Shown here piece by piece: positions 26,476 through 35,937 of a stretch of DNA of 40,826 bases (position 1 is its first letter; every line of letters begins with the position of its first letter). Under the pieces are notes generated by a model, which saw only the letters and a list, made by a program, of their open reading frames with translations, was not told where the DNA came from and made no database searches. The DNA comes from Thermoproteota archaeon (GTDB taxonomy: Archaea > Thermoproteota > Korarchaeia > JAOZGF01 > JAOZFZ01). Both the position numbers and the translations under genes were made by a program. The DNA lies in contig JAOZFZ010000006.1 in NCBI GenBank assembly GCA_027491945.1, positions 1 to 40,826 on the forward strand. Reading direction: 5' to 3'.

Positions 26476-27735
26476 TTGAAGGCTGTAGTTCTGGCGGCCG
26501 GAGAAGGGAAGAGATTAAGGCCAATAACAGCTACCAGACCCAAGCCCCTTATCCAGATAGGAAGAAAGAGGATAATCGATTACTTAATAGAGGATCTACG
26601 GGAGGCAGGCTTTGGGGAAATAACTATAGTTGTAGCTTACAAGATGGAGGAGGTAACCAGCTATCTTGAGGACATGAACTATAACGTTGAAATTGTTGTT
26701 CAGAAGGGTAAATACGGGACTGGCGGCGCACTAACTTTTGTAAAGGACATCGTTGAGGATGAATTTCTCCTTTACTTCGGTGATGTCCTAACAACCCATC
26801 AAAACATAAAGCAGGTGGTGGGAAGGGCTAAGAAAACTGGGAAAATGACCCTTGGACTCGTTAGGGTAAACAGGCCTGAGCTGTACGGGATAGTCTCACT
26901 CAGCGACAAGAAAATTGTAGATATCGTCGAAAAGCCCAAGAAACCTGTTGGAAATCTAGCCCTCTCCGGAGTATACATGCTTAACTCCAGCATATTCGAC
27001 TTTCTGGATGAGATAAGGCCTTCTGAACGAGGAGAGTTGGAACTAACAGAGGCCTTCAAGGCGATGTTGAGGTCGGGATGGGAGCTAGTTGGGGAGACCC
27101 TTTCAGGTGACTGGATCGATGTTGGAACACCCTGGGATCTTCTAAAGGCAAACGAATACGTGTTGAGGGAAAAGATGCAGCCTAGGGTGGCGGGAAATGT
27201 GGAGCGAGGTGCAACCCTTCTTGGGAAGGTCCACATTGGCGAGGGGAGCAGGGTTAAGGCTGGGGCTTACATCGAAGGGCCGGTTTACATCGGAGAAAAC
27301 TGCATGATAGGCCCAAACTGCTACATACGGCCCTTCACAACAATATGCAATGGTGTTAGAATCGGGAATGCTGTTGAGATCAAGAATTCAATCATCATGG
27401 AGAGCACAAACATCTCCCATCTCTCTTATGTTGGAGATAGCATCATAGGGGCAAACTGCAATTTAGGTGCTGGAACAGTCACAGCAAATGTAAGGTTTGA
27501 TAGGGAAAGTGTGAAGGTGAAGCTTAAGGGAAGAAGGGTTAACAGCGGGGTTAAAAAGCTCGGGGTGGTAATGGGCGATTATGCGCAGACAGGCATACAC
27601 GTTCACACGATGCCTGGTGTGAAGATTGGTGTTAACTCATGGGTTGGAGCCAACACGATCGTGATGGATGACGTTGAGGATAACGCAGTAATTTACGCTG
27701 TACAGAACGTTGTAATGATGAAGAAGAAGAGTTAG
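26476..27735 (+). CDS. Sugar-1-phosphate nucleotidylyltransferase / acyltransferase (GlmU-like two-domain)
   Basis: About 419 residues. The N-terminal nucleotidylyltransferase carries LAAGEGKRLRP and TRPKPLIQIG, then YGTGGAL and FLLYFGDV. From about residue 245 a left-handed parallel beta helix repeats hexapeptides (VHIGEGSRVKAGAYIEGPVYIGENCMIGPN) as in GlmU-type acetyltransferases. Archaeal proteins of this layout make UDP-GlcNAc or activate glucose, feeding N-glycan and surface polysaccharide synthesis; the exact sugar is not clear. The frame opens at GTG 26467, but that GTG lies in the GGTGA Shine-Dalgarno (26466-26470), so TTG 26476 giving LKAVVLAAG is preferred. Ends tail to tail with the GTPase gene (4 bp overlap). 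Confidence 0.9.
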   Translation: MKAVVLAAGEGKRLRPITATRPKPLIQIGRKRIIDYLIEDLREAGFGEITIVVAYKMEEVTSYLEDMNYNVEIVVQKGKYGTGGALTFVKDIVEDEFLLYFGDVLTTHQNIKQVVGRAKKTGKMTLGLVRVNRPELYGIVSLSDKKIVDIVEKPKKPVGNLALSGVYMLNSSIFDFLDEIRPSERGELELTEAFKAMLRSGWELVGETLSGDWIDVGTPWDLLKANEYVLREKMQPRVAGNVERGATLLGKVHIGEGSRVKAGAYIEGPVYIGENCMIGPNCYIRPFTTICNGVRIGNAVEIKNSIIMESTNISHLSYVGDSIIGANCNLGAGTVTANVRFDRESVKVKLKGRRVNSGVKKLGVVMGDYAQTGIHVHTMPGVKIGVNSWVGANTIVMDDVEDNAVIYAVQNVVMMKKKS

Positions 27736-28934
27736 CCCCTTCTTTTTGCTGAAAAGATTTTAACAACATCTCCGTGTTTGAGCTTGTAATCGGCGCCAAC
27801 CCTCTTGCCCTCCTTGACTAGGAGCATGTAAATGAAGGATGACATGAGCTCTGTGTGTATCACTCCTGCAAACTCCTTAGCTGTGATGCCCCTAGGGACG
27901 AGGTATACGTCCGGGAGAACGTTGCCGGCGTGATCGGTCAACTTAGACTCATCTTCAACGGGAAAAACCGCTATATAATCTGCTACACTGAGAACAGCTT
28001 GGTTAATGCACTCTTGAACTCCTGTTGATCCCCACTCATCTAGGACGCGTTTCTTAACGAGGCTTAGCGCTTTAAGCTGTTCTGTTGAGATATCCCCACG
28101 GAGAATCTTAAAATCCCCATCTCCCGGAATGTATTGAATTAAACCCTTCTCAGCAGCCTTTCGCAGGATCAGCTCAGCCTCTGCCGAGACAGGGACAACA
28201 TTTAATCCGGATTCCTTCAGCCTTTCAATATTTTTACGCGCAGGCGGAAGGTCTATCTTGTTCGCCGCTATGATGAATGGTTTTCCAAACTTCAGAAGAT
28301 TTCTTGAAAGGGTTAATATGCTATCGTCGCTCCAGCTCTGCGGCCTCTTGCCGATTAACCCGGATTCGGAAAGAGCTCTCTTAACTGCGACCTTTTTGAA
28401 ACCTAGCCCTGAGAGTTCCTGTGTTAGTACCTTATCGATTTCAGACGGCGCCTGAACAGTTTTCCCAACTATCTTCCTCCAATTCTTCTTTATTATGCCA
28501 AAAAGCCAGAATGAGAACTCCTCCCTAACAAGTCTCACGTCTAGTAGCGGATCACAGTTGCCGCCTTTACAGGGATTTCCCTCTTGGTCTGTCATGCCGG
28601 ATGCGTCCACTACCAAGATGTTTACATCAGACCTGCGCAGATCATCAAGGAACTTATTTCCAAGGCCCCTTCCGAGGTGAGCATCTCTTACAAGGCCGGC
28701 TACATCCAGAATCTTCACAGGAACGAATCTCTGACCGTCCACACAGTAACCTGTGCGCGGTTGGCAGTTTACACCGTATTCCTTACAGGCACAATTTATG
28801 CGAACGAACGCCACGCCCTCATTTGGCTCTATAGTCGTGAATGGGTGGGGAGCAACCTTTGCGTTTGCCATTGTTAGAGCATTGAAGAGCGTTGTCTTTC
28901 CAACATTCGTCCTTCCTGCTAGGCCGACAAGCAA
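27732..28934 (-). CDS. Obg-family GTPase, YchF/Ygr210-like
   Basis: A 400-residue P-loop NTPase of the Obg-HflX superfamily. It has GRTNVGKTT (7-15), HPFTTIEPNEG (switch 1), ILDVAGLV (switch 2), and NKID in the AANKIDLPP motif, followed by a helical insertion and a C-terminal TGS-like domain (about 320-400). The archaeal proteins sit near ribosomal genes and are thought to act on ribosome assembly or translation. Start TTG at 28934 with a purine-rich GGGGGA upstream. It is divergent from the eL15 superoperon. Confidence 0.88.
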   Translation of the reverse strand: MLVGLAGRTNVGKTTLFNALTMANAKVAPHPFTTIEPNEGVAFVRINCACKEYGVNCQPRTGYCVDGQRFVPVKILDVAGLVRDAHLGRGLGNKFLDDLRRSDVNILVVDASGMTDQEGNPCKGGNCDPLLDVRLVREEFSFWLFGIIKKNWRKIVGKTVQAPSEIDKVLTQELSGLGFKKVAVKRALSESGLIGKRPQSWSDDSILTLSRNLLKFGKPFIIAANKIDLPPARKNIERLKESGLNVVPVSAEAELILRKAAEKGLIQYIPGDGDFKILRGDISTEQLKALSLVKKRVLDEWGSTGVQECINQAVLSVADYIAVFPVEDESKLTDHAGNVLPDVYLVPRGITAKEFAGVIHTELMSSFIYMLLVKEGKRVGADYKLKHGDVVKIFSAKRRG

Positions 28935-28989
28935 GAGTTATCCCCCGCAGACGTAACACGCTCAGCCATTAGAGCTTACTGGGTTACCT

Positions 28990-29023
28990 AAGAATTTAAA
29001 ATGGAATGCTGAAACTCTTATAA
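28990..29023. promoter_or_regulatory. Divergent promoter elements for the YchF-like gene and the eL15 superoperon
   Basis: On the minus strand CATTTTAAATTC (about 28991-29003) is a TATA candidate, giving a start near 28970. On the plus strand GAAACTCTTATAAC (29011-29024) has a BRE-like lead and a TATA core, giving a start near 29045 and a leader of about 40 nt before the eL15 ATG. A second AT box (TATATAAG, 29066-29073) lies too close to the ATG for the normal spacing unless a shorter transcript is made. Confidence 0.45.
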
Positions 29024-29082
29024 CAAACTCCTCAGTCGACGGGTTTCACATGGAGGGGTAACTCGTATATAAGTGATGGACA

Positions 29083-29667
29083 ATGGGGTTCTATAAGTAC
29101 ATAGCGCAATTTTGGAAGGATAGGGATAGCGAAGGCTTCTCCACGCTTTACAAGCAGAGATTACAGAAGTGGAGAAGAGAAAATGCTGTAATAAGAATAG
29201 AGAAGCCGACAAGGTTGGACAGAGCGAGAAGCTTGGGCTATAAGGATATACAAGGCGTGGTGGTGGTTAGAGTTAGAGTTAGAAGAGGAAACCTCAGAAA
29301 GCCAAGACCCAGAATGGGGCGCAGGAATAAGAGGATGGGAGTGAAACAGATCAAACCAAAGAAAAACCTACAGTTAATAGCTGAGGAGAGAGCTAATAGG
29401 AAGTATCCAAACCTTGAAGTTTTAAACAGCTACTGGGTTGGCGAAGATGGACAGTATAAGTACTATGAGGTCATACTTGTGGACCCCCACCATCCAGTTG
29501 TGGCCAGTGATCACGACCTCGGATGGATAACTGAAAAACAACACAATGGTAGGGTGTTTCGAGGTCTAACAAGCGCTGGTAAGAAAATGAGGGGGTTACG
29601 TAACAAAGGCAAAGGTGCTGAGAAGATCAGGCCGAGTATAAGGAAGCACAGGCATAGAGGCAAGTGA
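29083..29667 (+). CDS. rpl15e: Ribosomal protein eL15
   Basis: A 194-residue large-subunit protein. [56 protein letters not shown] and the ending [22 protein letters not shown] are diagnostic and highly basic. It opens the exosome-proteasome superoperon; its stop overlaps the next gene's GTG. Many archaea begin this cluster with the same gene. Confidence 0.96.
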   Translation: MGFYKYIAQFWKDRDSEGFSTLYKQRLQKWRRENAVIRIEKPTRLDRARSLGYKDIQGVVVVRVRVRRGNLRKPRPRMGRRNKRMGVKQIKPKKNLQLIAEERANRKYPNLEVLNSYWVGEDGQYKYYEVILVDPHHPVVASDHDLGWITEKQHNGRVFRGLTSAGKKMRGLRNKGKGAEKIRPSIRKHRHRGK

Positions 29668-30089
29668 GATTGGCTGTAAGGGAGATAAGCATTAGGGCGC
29701 ACGTCCACGCAACAGAAAGCCTTGAAAGGGTAAAAAAAGCAATTCGGAACGTAGCCGGAATCGAGGATCTAAAGATATCCTCAACAAAGCTATATGGACA
29801 CTATGGAAACGAAATCATAGTACTAAGCGTTAGGTCCAGAGAGACAGACCTTGCAAAGGCCATCTGGATGAACATATTAGGGGGAATGGATGAGGATTCC
29901 AAAAAATCCTTGATGAGAACCCTAAAAAGGAGAGTCGACCAAAGATCGCTGTACGTGAGGTTAAATAAGCAGGGGGCCTACCTGGGGAGGATAAGCCTTG
30001 ATGATAGAAGTGATGTGATAAGGGTAAGGGTGACCTTTGATAGGATTGACGTAAAAGAGCTATCTGTGGCCTTGGGAAGAGAGGTTTAG
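29664..30089 (+). CDS. COG1325 RNA-binding protein, predicted exosome-linked
   Basis: A 141-residue protein that I place in COG1325 by the N-terminal [26 protein letters not shown] and C-terminal [15 protein letters not shown] parts. These proteins resemble a small RNA-binding fold and occur next to Rpp30 and Pop5 or the exosome genes in almost all archaea, but their biochemical role is not settled. Overlaps the eL15 stop and is followed directly by Rpp30. Confidence 0.85.
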   Translation: MRLAVREISIRAHVHATESLERVKKAIRNVAGIEDLKISSTKLYGHYGNEIIVLSVRSRETDLAKAIWMNILGGMDEDSKKSLMRTLKRRVDQRSLYVRLNKQGAYLGRISLDDRSDVIRVRVTFDRIDVKELSVALGREV

Positions 30090-30090
30090 A

Positions 30091-30813
30091 ATGGCACAGG
30101 AAGCGGGATGGATAGACATACATATACACTCTGAGATGTCAGAGGGAGAGGCATGGATCGATGAAATAGTCAGAAGAGCAGATAAAATAGGTTTAACAGC
30201 CGTCGCGATAGCCGACCTAACAAACGATACCCTAGAAAGAGTTCAGAGGATAGCTAATGTAATAAGGAAGGCTGAAAGGGGAAGCAAGATTAAGCTGTTC
30301 GTAACGGCTGACATAAGAGGAGAAAGTCTACGGGAGGCGAGAACAGCAGCTCTAAAGGTTAGAAAATATGCAGATTTTGTCTCGTTCTCCACAGGCGACA
30401 TTATAACCGCGAGGTGGATGGCAAAGTCAAGCCTAATAGATTCAATAGTCCTCCCATCTCAAAAACGCGGCCTGCTTATAGACGGAATAACCGCTAGATA
30501 TATGCTGATGGGCCGAACAGCCCTCGAGTTACAGATAGACAAGCTAGGGGGGGTGAGGGGTCGGAGTGGAGTTCGAGTCCTCAGCACTACGTTGAAGGAG
30601 ATTGGCATTGCAAAGTACTATGGTGTCCCTATTATATTGAGCACAAATGCCAAAAGCCCCATTGAGATGAAAAGTGCCATGCAGATGATGGGAATTGGAT
30701 GTTTGCTGGGGTTAGAGCTGGAAAGAGCTAAGCTATCCTTCTCTGAGGTACCGTTCAATATCATAATGTATAACCGGAAGGTAAAGGAGAAGGTGTTTGG
30801 AAGAGGCCGCTGA
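30091..30813 (+). CDS. rnp3: RNase P protein component 3 (Rpp30)
   Basis: A 240-residue protein with the PHP-like TIM-barrel of Rpp30: WIDIHIHSEMSEGEAWIDEIVRRADKIGLTAVAIAD, VSFSTGDIITARWMA and GVPIILSTNAKSPIEMKSAMQMM. It pairs with Pop5 to stimulate the catalytic domain of the RNase P RNA that matures the 5' end of tRNA. The gene directly follows the COG1325 gene and precedes Pop5 with 2 bp between. Confidence 0.93.
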   Translation: MAQEAGWIDIHIHSEMSEGEAWIDEIVRRADKIGLTAVAIADLTNDTLERVQRIANVIRKAERGSKIKLFVTADIRGESLREARTAALKVRKYADFVSFSTGDIITARWMAKSSLIDSIVLPSQKRGLLIDGITARYMLMGRTALELQIDKLGGVRGRSGVRVLSTTLKEIGIAKYYGVPIILSTNAKSPIEMKSAMQMMGIGCLLGLELERAKLSFSEVPFNIIMYNRKVKEKVFGRGR

Positions 30814-30815
30814 AT

Positions 30816-31199
30816 ATGCCTAGACTTCAGATCCCTATCGGCATGAGAGAAAAATGGAGATACATAGCATTCAGACTTGAAATTGAAAGAGAGAACCTGA
30901 GAGTTGACAGGAGAAGTATAGAGCAGGCCATATGGGACATTAGCCTTCTTTTCCTCGGCAGTATTGAGTGCAGCAGGTTGGGGTTATGGCTTGTAGAGTG
31001 GGATGAGACAAACCGCATCGGAATTCTGCGCTGTGACGCAAAATATAAATACACAGTTATCGGTGTGCTATCCTTGATTTCTGCGCTGAGAGGAGAAAGG
31101 GTAAACCTCATTCCTCTTTTAACTAGCGGGACAATAAAGACCCTTAAAAGGAAGTTAAGAAGTGATGGGCATGATGTTTCCGGCTCAAACGGGTTATGA
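30816..31199 (+). CDS. rnp2: RNase P protein component 2 (Pop5)
   Basis: A 127-residue protein of the Pop5 family: REKWRYIAFRLEIE at the start and IGILRCDAKYKYTVIGVLSLIS in the middle are typical, with a C-terminal helix. The partner of Rpp30. Its last 30 to 40 bp overlap the proteasome gene, whose reading frame begins upstream of the stop. Confidence 0.9.
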   Translation: MPRLQIPIGMREKWRYIAFRLEIERENLRVDRRSIEQAIWDISLLFLGSIECSRLGLWLVEWDETNRIGILRCDAKYKYTVIGVLSLISALRGERVNLIPLLTSGTIKTLKRKLRSDGHDVSGSNGL

Positions 31200-31926
31200 C
31201 CGGGCTATAACAATATTTAGCCCCGAAGGGAAGCTCTACCAGGTAGATTATGCAGAAAAGGCGGTTAAGCGTGCTCCGCCGGCGGTCGGCATAAAGGTAG
31301 CGGATGGAGTCATTTTACTGGCCAAGAAGCAGATTGATAAGCTGATGGAACCCGATAGCATAGAGAAAATTTTCGTAATAGATGAACATATAGGCGCTGT
31401 TATGTGCGGGCTTTATGGAGACGCACGCGTTTTGATAACTAGAGCCAGAGAGGAAGCCCAGTCAAACAGACTCTCTTTTGGAGAGCCTATCACAACATTG
31501 CTGCTCACAAAGCGGCTCAGCGATTTTATACAGCTCTTCACACAGAATGCAGGAGTGAGGCCCTTCGGCGTTATGTTAATCATAGGAGGAATAGACGAGG
31601 ATCTTAGCCTCTACATCACTCACCCAAGTGGGGCATTTTATGGCTACAAGGCTACAGCCGTCGGAGATAGGAGTGAAGCAATAAGAAACATACTAGAAAA
31701 GAATTACAGGTTTGATATGAGCTTGGGAGAAGCTATGAAACTTGGAATGGACTGCATACGGGGAGAAGAAAAGGCCGATCTGAGCCCAGAGACCGTTGAG
31801 ATAGGTTTGGTGAAAAGAGAGACAAAAAGATTTGTTAAGCTGACCATCGATCAGGTGAGAGAGGTACTGGAGCTTGCGAAAAACAACAAGATAAAGGAGC
31901 TTGATGAAAGGCTAAAGGAAATTTAG
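31171..31926 (+). CDS. psmA: 20S proteasome alpha subunit
   Basis: About 250 residues. [27 protein letters not shown] is the alpha-ring signature that gates the axial pore. [31 protein letters not shown] and [18 protein letters not shown] follow. The frame opens at GTG 31162, with ATG at 31165, 31171 and 31174; the exact start is open because it overlaps pop5, and the ATG at 31171 or 31174 agrees best with homologues. No beta subunit is in the window. Confidence 0.95.
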   Translation: MMFPAQTGYDRAITIFSPEGKLYQVDYAEKAVKRAPPAVGIKVADGVILLAKKQIDKLMEPDSIEKIFVIDEHIGAVMCGLYGDARVLITRAREEAQSNRLSFGEPITTLLLTKRLSDFIQLFTQNAGVRPFGVMLIIGGIDEDLSLYITHPSGAFYGYKATAVGDRSEAIRNILEKNYRFDMSLGEAMKLGMDCIRGEEKADLSPETVEIGLVKRETKRFVKLTIDQVREVLELAKNNKIKELDERLKEI

Positions 31927-31940
31927 GTGAAGAGAAAGCC

Positions 31941-32630
31941 ATGAGCACCCACGAGTTAACGCTGGCGAGGCTGCAGAGGAGAGGTCAGAGATTCGAGGTT
32001 ATAATTGACCCTATTAAGGCCTACGAGTTTAGGGCGGGGTCTCTAAAAGACTTGTCTCAAGTTATAAGGTATGAAGAGGTGTTCGTTGACGCAAGGAAAG
32101 GAAAGAAAGCATCTGAAAGCGATCTTAAGAAAGCTTTTGGGACGAGGGACTTTTGGGAGATAGTGGAGACAATAATAAAGGAGGGAACTATTCAACTTAC
32201 AGAGAAGCAGAGAAAGGAGATGATCGAGGCAAAGAGAAAGAGAATAATTGATCTTATATCAAGGATGTATGTTGATCCAAGGACAAAGCTCCCCCACCCA
32301 CCAAAGAGGATAGAGCTGGCCATGGAGGAGGCTAAGGTGAGGATAGACCCCTTTAAGCCTCCACAAGAGCAGATTAAAGATGTTGTAGATGGACTTAGAA
32401 GGGTGCTGCCTCTAAAATCGGAGACTGTCAGGCTTACGTTGCAAATCCCGGCTGCCGATGTTGGGAGATGCTATGGCTTGCTAAAGGGCTATGGGGAGAT
32501 AGTGTCTGAGAGCTGGCTTGGAGATGGATCTTTGAAGATAGTATTAGATGTGAGTGCCGCCAAGAAGGAGGAGCTAATCAGCGAGATCGGGCGGCGCAGC
32601 ACCGGAGCTGTTAAGGTGAACATCTCTTGA
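31941..32630 (+). CDS. sdo1: SBDS-family ribosome maturation protein (Sdo1)
   Basis: A 229-residue protein. The FYSH domain (about 1-95) shows [18 protein letters not shown], the [22 protein letters not shown] block and [13 protein letters not shown]; two further domains follow with [23 protein letters not shown]. In eukaryotes SBDS releases eIF6 from the 60S subunit; archaea keep aIF6. Adjacent to exosome genes here, as in most archaea. GGTGAAG lies upstream of the ATG. Confidence 0.94.
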   Translation: MSTHELTLARLQRRGQRFEVIIDPIKAYEFRAGSLKDLSQVIRYEEVFVDARKGKKASESDLKKAFGTRDFWEIVETIIKEGTIQLTEKQRKEMIEAKRKRIIDLISRMYVDPRTKLPHPPKRIELAMEEAKVRIDPFKPPQEQIKDVVDGLRRVLPLKSETVRLTLQIPAADVGRCYGLLKGYGEIVSESWLGDGSLKIVLDVSAAKKEELISEIGRRSTGAVKVNIS

Positions 32631-33322
32631 AGAATGAGGTAGAAGTACGGGAGATAGCAATACCAGGTCAGGAGGTAGGGGGCGAGGGGCTAAGGGGTGG
32701 GGAGAACACGTTTATCGAGGGAAAAAAGCTGTTTGCCCAACGGCTAGGCATAGTTAACGTGGATCGGGGAACCGTTGAAATAATCCCCTTAAAGAGCAAG
32801 TATATACCGAAGAGGGGAGATGTGATCTTTGGTGTTATAAAGGACGCATCCCCCATGACATGGGTCGTTGATATCTTATCCCCCTACACAGCTTACCTTC
32901 CCATGTCAAAGGTGGAGTTTGAGAGTAAAGCCAGCAGATCAGCCGCAAGCAGAAAGCTGAATATAGGGGACTTGATCCTAGCAAAAGTAGAGATATTTGA
33001 TTACGGGCTGAACCCAATATTAACCCTGGCGGAGAGGGGTCTTGGGAGGAGAGATGAGGGGAGGCTAATATTTGTAAACCCAGCGAAGATACCGAGAATT
33101 ATAGGTAAGAGGGGCTCTATGATAAAGTTGTTAAAGGAAAAGACAGGATGCGAGATAACCATAGGCAAAAACGGGCTAATCCTTGTTAGCTGCCCCTCCG
33201 AAGAGGTAGAAGGCTTGATTTTTTCCGCTATAAAGATAATAGAGAGGCAGAGCCACACAAAGGGGTTAACGGATAGGGTGAAGGAGTTTTTGGAGAGGAG
33301 GACCAATAGGGAGGAAGGTTAA
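32627..33322 (+). CDS. rrp4: Exosome subunit Rrp4
   Basis: A 231-residue cap protein of the archaeal exosome: an N-terminal domain, an S1 domain (about 58-130; [25 protein letters not shown]) and a KH domain (about 145-205; [21 protein letters not shown]). It directs RNA into the Rrp41-Rrp42 ring. TTG start overlapping the SBDS stop. Confidence 0.95.
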   Translation: MKNEVEVREIAIPGQEVGGEGLRGGENTFIEGKKLFAQRLGIVNVDRGTVEIIPLKSKYIPKRGDVIFGVIKDASPMTWVVDILSPYTAYLPMSKVEFESKASRSAASRKLNIGDLILAKVEIFDYGLNPILTLAERGLGRRDEGRLIFVNPAKIPRIIGKRGSMIKLLKEKTGCEITIGKNGLILVSCPSEEVEGLIFSAIKIIERQSHTKGLTDRVKEFLERRTNREEG

Positions 33323-33323
33323 A

Positions 33324-34058
33324 TTGAGCTATGTTCAACAAGGTAGGCCGGAAAGACTTATAGACGAAAATGGTAAAAGGATAAATGGAAGAGGCCTTTT
33401 TGAACTCAGACCTATAAAAATGAAGGTTGGAGTTCTCGAGAACGCGGATGGATCAGCCTATATAGAGTGGGGTAGGAACAAGATAATAGTAGCGGTTTAC
33501 GGTCCAAAGGAGATACACCCAAGACATCTCGCGCTGCCCACAAGTGCAAGGCTAAGGTGCAGATATAATATGGCGGCCTTCTCGACACCGGAGAGAAAGA
33601 AACCCGGGCCGGACAGAAGATCCATAGAGCTCTCGAAGGTGATACGGGAGGCGCTAAAGCCCGCTCTTTTCCTTGAAAAGTACCCAAAAACCGTGATTGA
33701 TGTTTTCATCGAGATATTGCAGTCTGAGGGGGGAACGAGGGTGGCCTCCATCACAGCAGCATCACTAGCTTTAGCTGACTCCGGGATACCGATGCGAGAC
33801 CTTGTCACGGCTTGTGCTGTCGGAAAAGTTGATGGTAAGATAGTTCTAGATCTAGATGCTGTGGAGGACATGTATGGCGAGGCGGATCTACCCGTTGCCA
33901 TAATGCCAAGGAAGAAAGAGGTAACGCTTCTCCAAATGGATGGACGAATGACAACGGAGGAATTCAACTTCGCCCTTGAAAAGGCAATGGAGGCCTGCGA
34001 GGAAATATACCGGATTCAACGAGAGGCCCTATTAGAGAAATACAAAGCGGGCTGGTGA
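33324..34058 (+). CDS. rrp41: Exosome catalytic subunit Rrp41 (RNase PH fold)
   Basis: A 244-residue phosphorolytic subunit. The RNA-binding arginines R98 and R99 (PGPDRRS), and the active-site aspartates D182 and D188 ([14 protein letters not shown]) correspond to those known from archaeal Rrp41, so the catalytic core is intact. [17 protein letters not shown] is the conserved phosphate region. TTG start one base after the Rrp4 stop, with GGAAGG upstream. Confidence 0.96.
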   Translation: MSYVQQGRPERLIDENGKRINGRGLFELRPIKMKVGVLENADGSAYIEWGRNKIIVAVYGPKEIHPRHLALPTSARLRCRYNMAAFSTPERKKPGPDRRSIELSKVIREALKPALFLEKYPKTVIDVFIEILQSEGGTRVASITAASLALADSGIPMRDLVTACAVGKVDGKIVLDLDAVEDMYGEADLPVAIMPRKKEVTLLQMDGRMTTEEFNFALEKAMEACEEIYRIQREALLEKYKAGW

Positions 34059-34063
34059 GTATA

Positions 34064-34873
34064 ATGGCGGAGCCGCTTGCAGCTATACAAAGAAAATACA
34101 TCCAGAACCTGCTTAGAAAGGGCAGGAGGATAGACAACAGGGGATTAAACGAATACAGACAATTAAAGATAACACCAGGATTTGCCGGCAATGCCGAAGG
34201 ATCAGCAATGATAGAGCTAGGCAAGACAAAGGTTTTGGCAGGTGTAAAGCTAGAACTTGGCGAGCCATTCAAGGACACACCGGACAGAGGTGTCCTGATC
34301 ACCAATGCCGAACTTGTCCCGCTGGCCTCACCCGAATTTGAACCGGGGCCTCCAGATGAAAACGCAATTGAACTAGCTAGAGTTGTTGACCGTGGTATAA
34401 GGGAATCTGAGGCCTTAAGACTTGATGAGCTGGTGATAAAGGAGGGAGAAGTAGTCTGGGTCGTCTTCATAGATGCGCATATACTCGATCACAGTGGTAA
34501 CCTCTTTGATGCTACAATGTACGGGGCTGTAACAGCACTGTTAACGGCTAAGATGCCCAGAGCGGTGATAGAGGAAGGAGAGATTAAGACGACAGAGGAG
34601 TTAACCAGCTTACCAATGGAGAAGATCCCAGTCTCAGTAACCATCGGGAAAATAGGAGAAAACCTTATAGTAGACCCCAATCTTCAAGAGGAGAATGTTT
34701 TAGACGCTGAGATAACTATTATAATGGAGAACAAAGATACGATCTGCGCTGTGCAAAAGATCTTTGGTGTCTTCAGTCCTGAGGAGGTCGGAAACGCAAT
34801 ATCAATAGCAAGGGAGAAATCAGCAGAGATAAGGGAACTTATCAAGGAAACGGTGAGCGGATATGAAGCTTAA
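34064..34873 (+). CDS. rrp42: Exosome structural subunit Rrp42
   Basis: About 269 residues. It has an RNase PH fold without the catalytic aspartates and forms the hexameric ring with Rrp41: RRIDNRGLNEYRQLKITPGFAGNAEGSAM, GVLITNAELVPLASPEFEPGPPDENAIELARVVDRGIR and DHSGNLFDATMYGAVTALL are diagnostic. GGTGA at 34054-34058 places the ATG at 34064 five bases away, better than the GTG at 34055 that lies in it. Overlaps eL43 by 11 bp. Confidence 0.95.
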   Translation: MAEPLAAIQRKYIQNLLRKGRRIDNRGLNEYRQLKITPGFAGNAEGSAMIELGKTKVLAGVKLELGEPFKDTPDRGVLITNAELVPLASPEFEPGPPDENAIELARVVDRGIRESEALRLDELVIKEGEVVWVVFIDAHILDHSGNLFDATMYGAVTALLTAKMPRAVIEEGEIKTTEELTSLPMEKIPVSVTIGKIGENLIVDPNLQEENVLDAEITIIMENKDTICAVQKIFGVFSPEEVGNAISIAREKSAEIRELIKETVSGYEA

Positions 34874-35090
34874 GGATAGGAGCAGGAGGATAGCAGGGTC
34901 CTTTGGAGCAAGATATGGGTTTAAACTCAGGAGGAAGTATGGGGAAGTTGTGCTGAGATACCGCGGAACAAGGTACAAATGTCCGAACTGCAGCAAGCTT
35001 GTTAAGCTGAAGAGGATAGCGGTTGGGATATGGAAGTGTCCCAAATGCAATTACTCCTTTACAGGTGGGGCATACAGCCCTGAGCTGTAA
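34863..35090 (+). CDS. rpl37ae: Ribosomal protein eL43 (L37ae)
   Basis: A 75-residue zinc protein: RRIAGSFGARYGFKLRRKYGEV, then a four-cysteine finger CPNC-x18-CPKC (C40, C43, C59, C62) ending YSFTGGAYSP. Only nine bases separate it from the Brix gene. In many archaea the small RNA polymerase subunit gene rpoP lies in this place; it is missing here. Confidence 0.95.
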   Translation: MKLKDRSRRIAGSFGARYGFKLRRKYGEVVLRYRGTRYKCPNCSKLVKLKRIAVGIWKCPKCNYSFTGGAYSPEL

Positions 35091-35099
35091 GGATGGGTC

Positions 35100-35705
35100 A
35101 TGGCCTGCATAATCACAACCTCACGATATCCCACAAGGAGAATTAGAAGCTTTACTAAGGATTTACACAGCGCCATTCCAACAAGTATACGGGTTACAAG
35201 GGGTAAGAAGGGGATAAGAGATCTAGAGGAGCTGTGTTCGATTTATGGAGCCAACAGGGTTCTCATAATTGGAAGGTACAAGGGATGCCCCGGGAAGATG
35301 AACTTTCTTAAGATGACACCAAGGGGGCTGACCTACATCCCCTTCACACTGCTGATAGGAGGCGTCACTCTCCTGCGGGAGATAAACCCACTGCGAAGAG
35401 GATCTCTAGGTAGAGAGGATGTAGATGAGATATTCATCGCATACGTTGGGAAGGGAGATATCGAAAAGGCCGCGTATCTTCTTGGGGAGGGCTTTGACCT
35501 TAAGGTCAAGCAGCTTGAGGGCATCAGTGAGGTGAAAGAGTTCGAGACAACGGTTTCAGTACTGATGGTCACGAAAGACAGGAAGAGAGGCCAGCTTGCC
35601 ATAAAATTTTATGAAAACAGAGGCCTGAGGGAGATAGGACCTAGAATAAGGGTCAAAAAAGTGATTGAATGGAAAGAGAAGAGCACCAATACGCTGCAAG
35701 AGTAA
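35100..35705 (+). CDS. Brix-domain protein (Imp4-like ribosome biogenesis factor)
   Basis: About 201 residues. The Brix fold is supported by ITTSRYPTRRIRSFTKDLHSAIP at the start, the central NRVLIIGRYKGCPGKMNFL and the IGPRIRVKKVIEW close. Eukaryotic Imp4, Brx1 and Rpf proteins share this domain and bind U3 snoRNP or pre-rRNA; archaea have one such protein of uncertain partner. It overlaps the Pcc1 gene by 37 bp. Confidence 0.9.
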   Translation: MACIITTSRYPTRRIRSFTKDLHSAIPTSIRVTRGKKGIRDLEELCSIYGANRVLIIGRYKGCPGKMNFLKMTPRGLTYIPFTLLIGGVTLLREINPLRRGSLGREDVDEIFIAYVGKGDIEKAAYLLGEGFDLKVKQLEGISEVKEFETTVSVLMVTKDRKRGQLAIKFYENRGLREIGPRIRVKKVIEWKEKSTNTLQE

Positions 35706-35923
35706 TTGTGATGGGGGAAGAGAGGGATCTAGTGATACTCCATGAAGTGCTGACCCCGGAGTTCGCATGGAATCATTCTAAGTGGAGAGCACAGGTCAAC
35801 CTTATAAAGGAGGAGGGGCAGGTCACATTTTTGATTCAGGCCAGGGATTTAACAGCACTTCGGGCCCTTTTTACGTCTGTTTTAAGACATGTCATAGTGG
35901 TTTTAGAAACTCTCGGATTATGA
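35669..35923 (+). CDS. pcc1: KEOPS subunit Pcc1-like protein
   Basis: An 84-residue protein ending QVTFLIQARDLTALRALFTSVLRHVIVVLE, which matches the C-terminal strand and helix of Pcc1 (ARDLTALRAxxNSxLR). Pcc1 dimerises through these helices and carries the Kae1 subunits. Its position between Brix and prefoldin beta is the usual one in archaeal superoperons. A second candidate of this fold lies at 23954. The 37 bp overlap with Brix keeps them in tight coupling. Confidence 0.75.
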   Translation: MEREEHQYAARVIVMGEERDLVILHEVLTPEFAWNHSKWRAQVNLIKEEGQVTFLIQARDLTALRALFTSVLRHVIVVLETLGL

Positions 35924-35937
35924 GGTAAGGTGTGGAT

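Noticed and set aside
29066..29073. TATATAAG as the promoter of eL15
   Set aside because: It lies only about 10 to 17 bases before the ATG, too close for a TATA box that sets a start about 25 bp downstream, unless a shortened transcript is made; the box near 29017 fits better.
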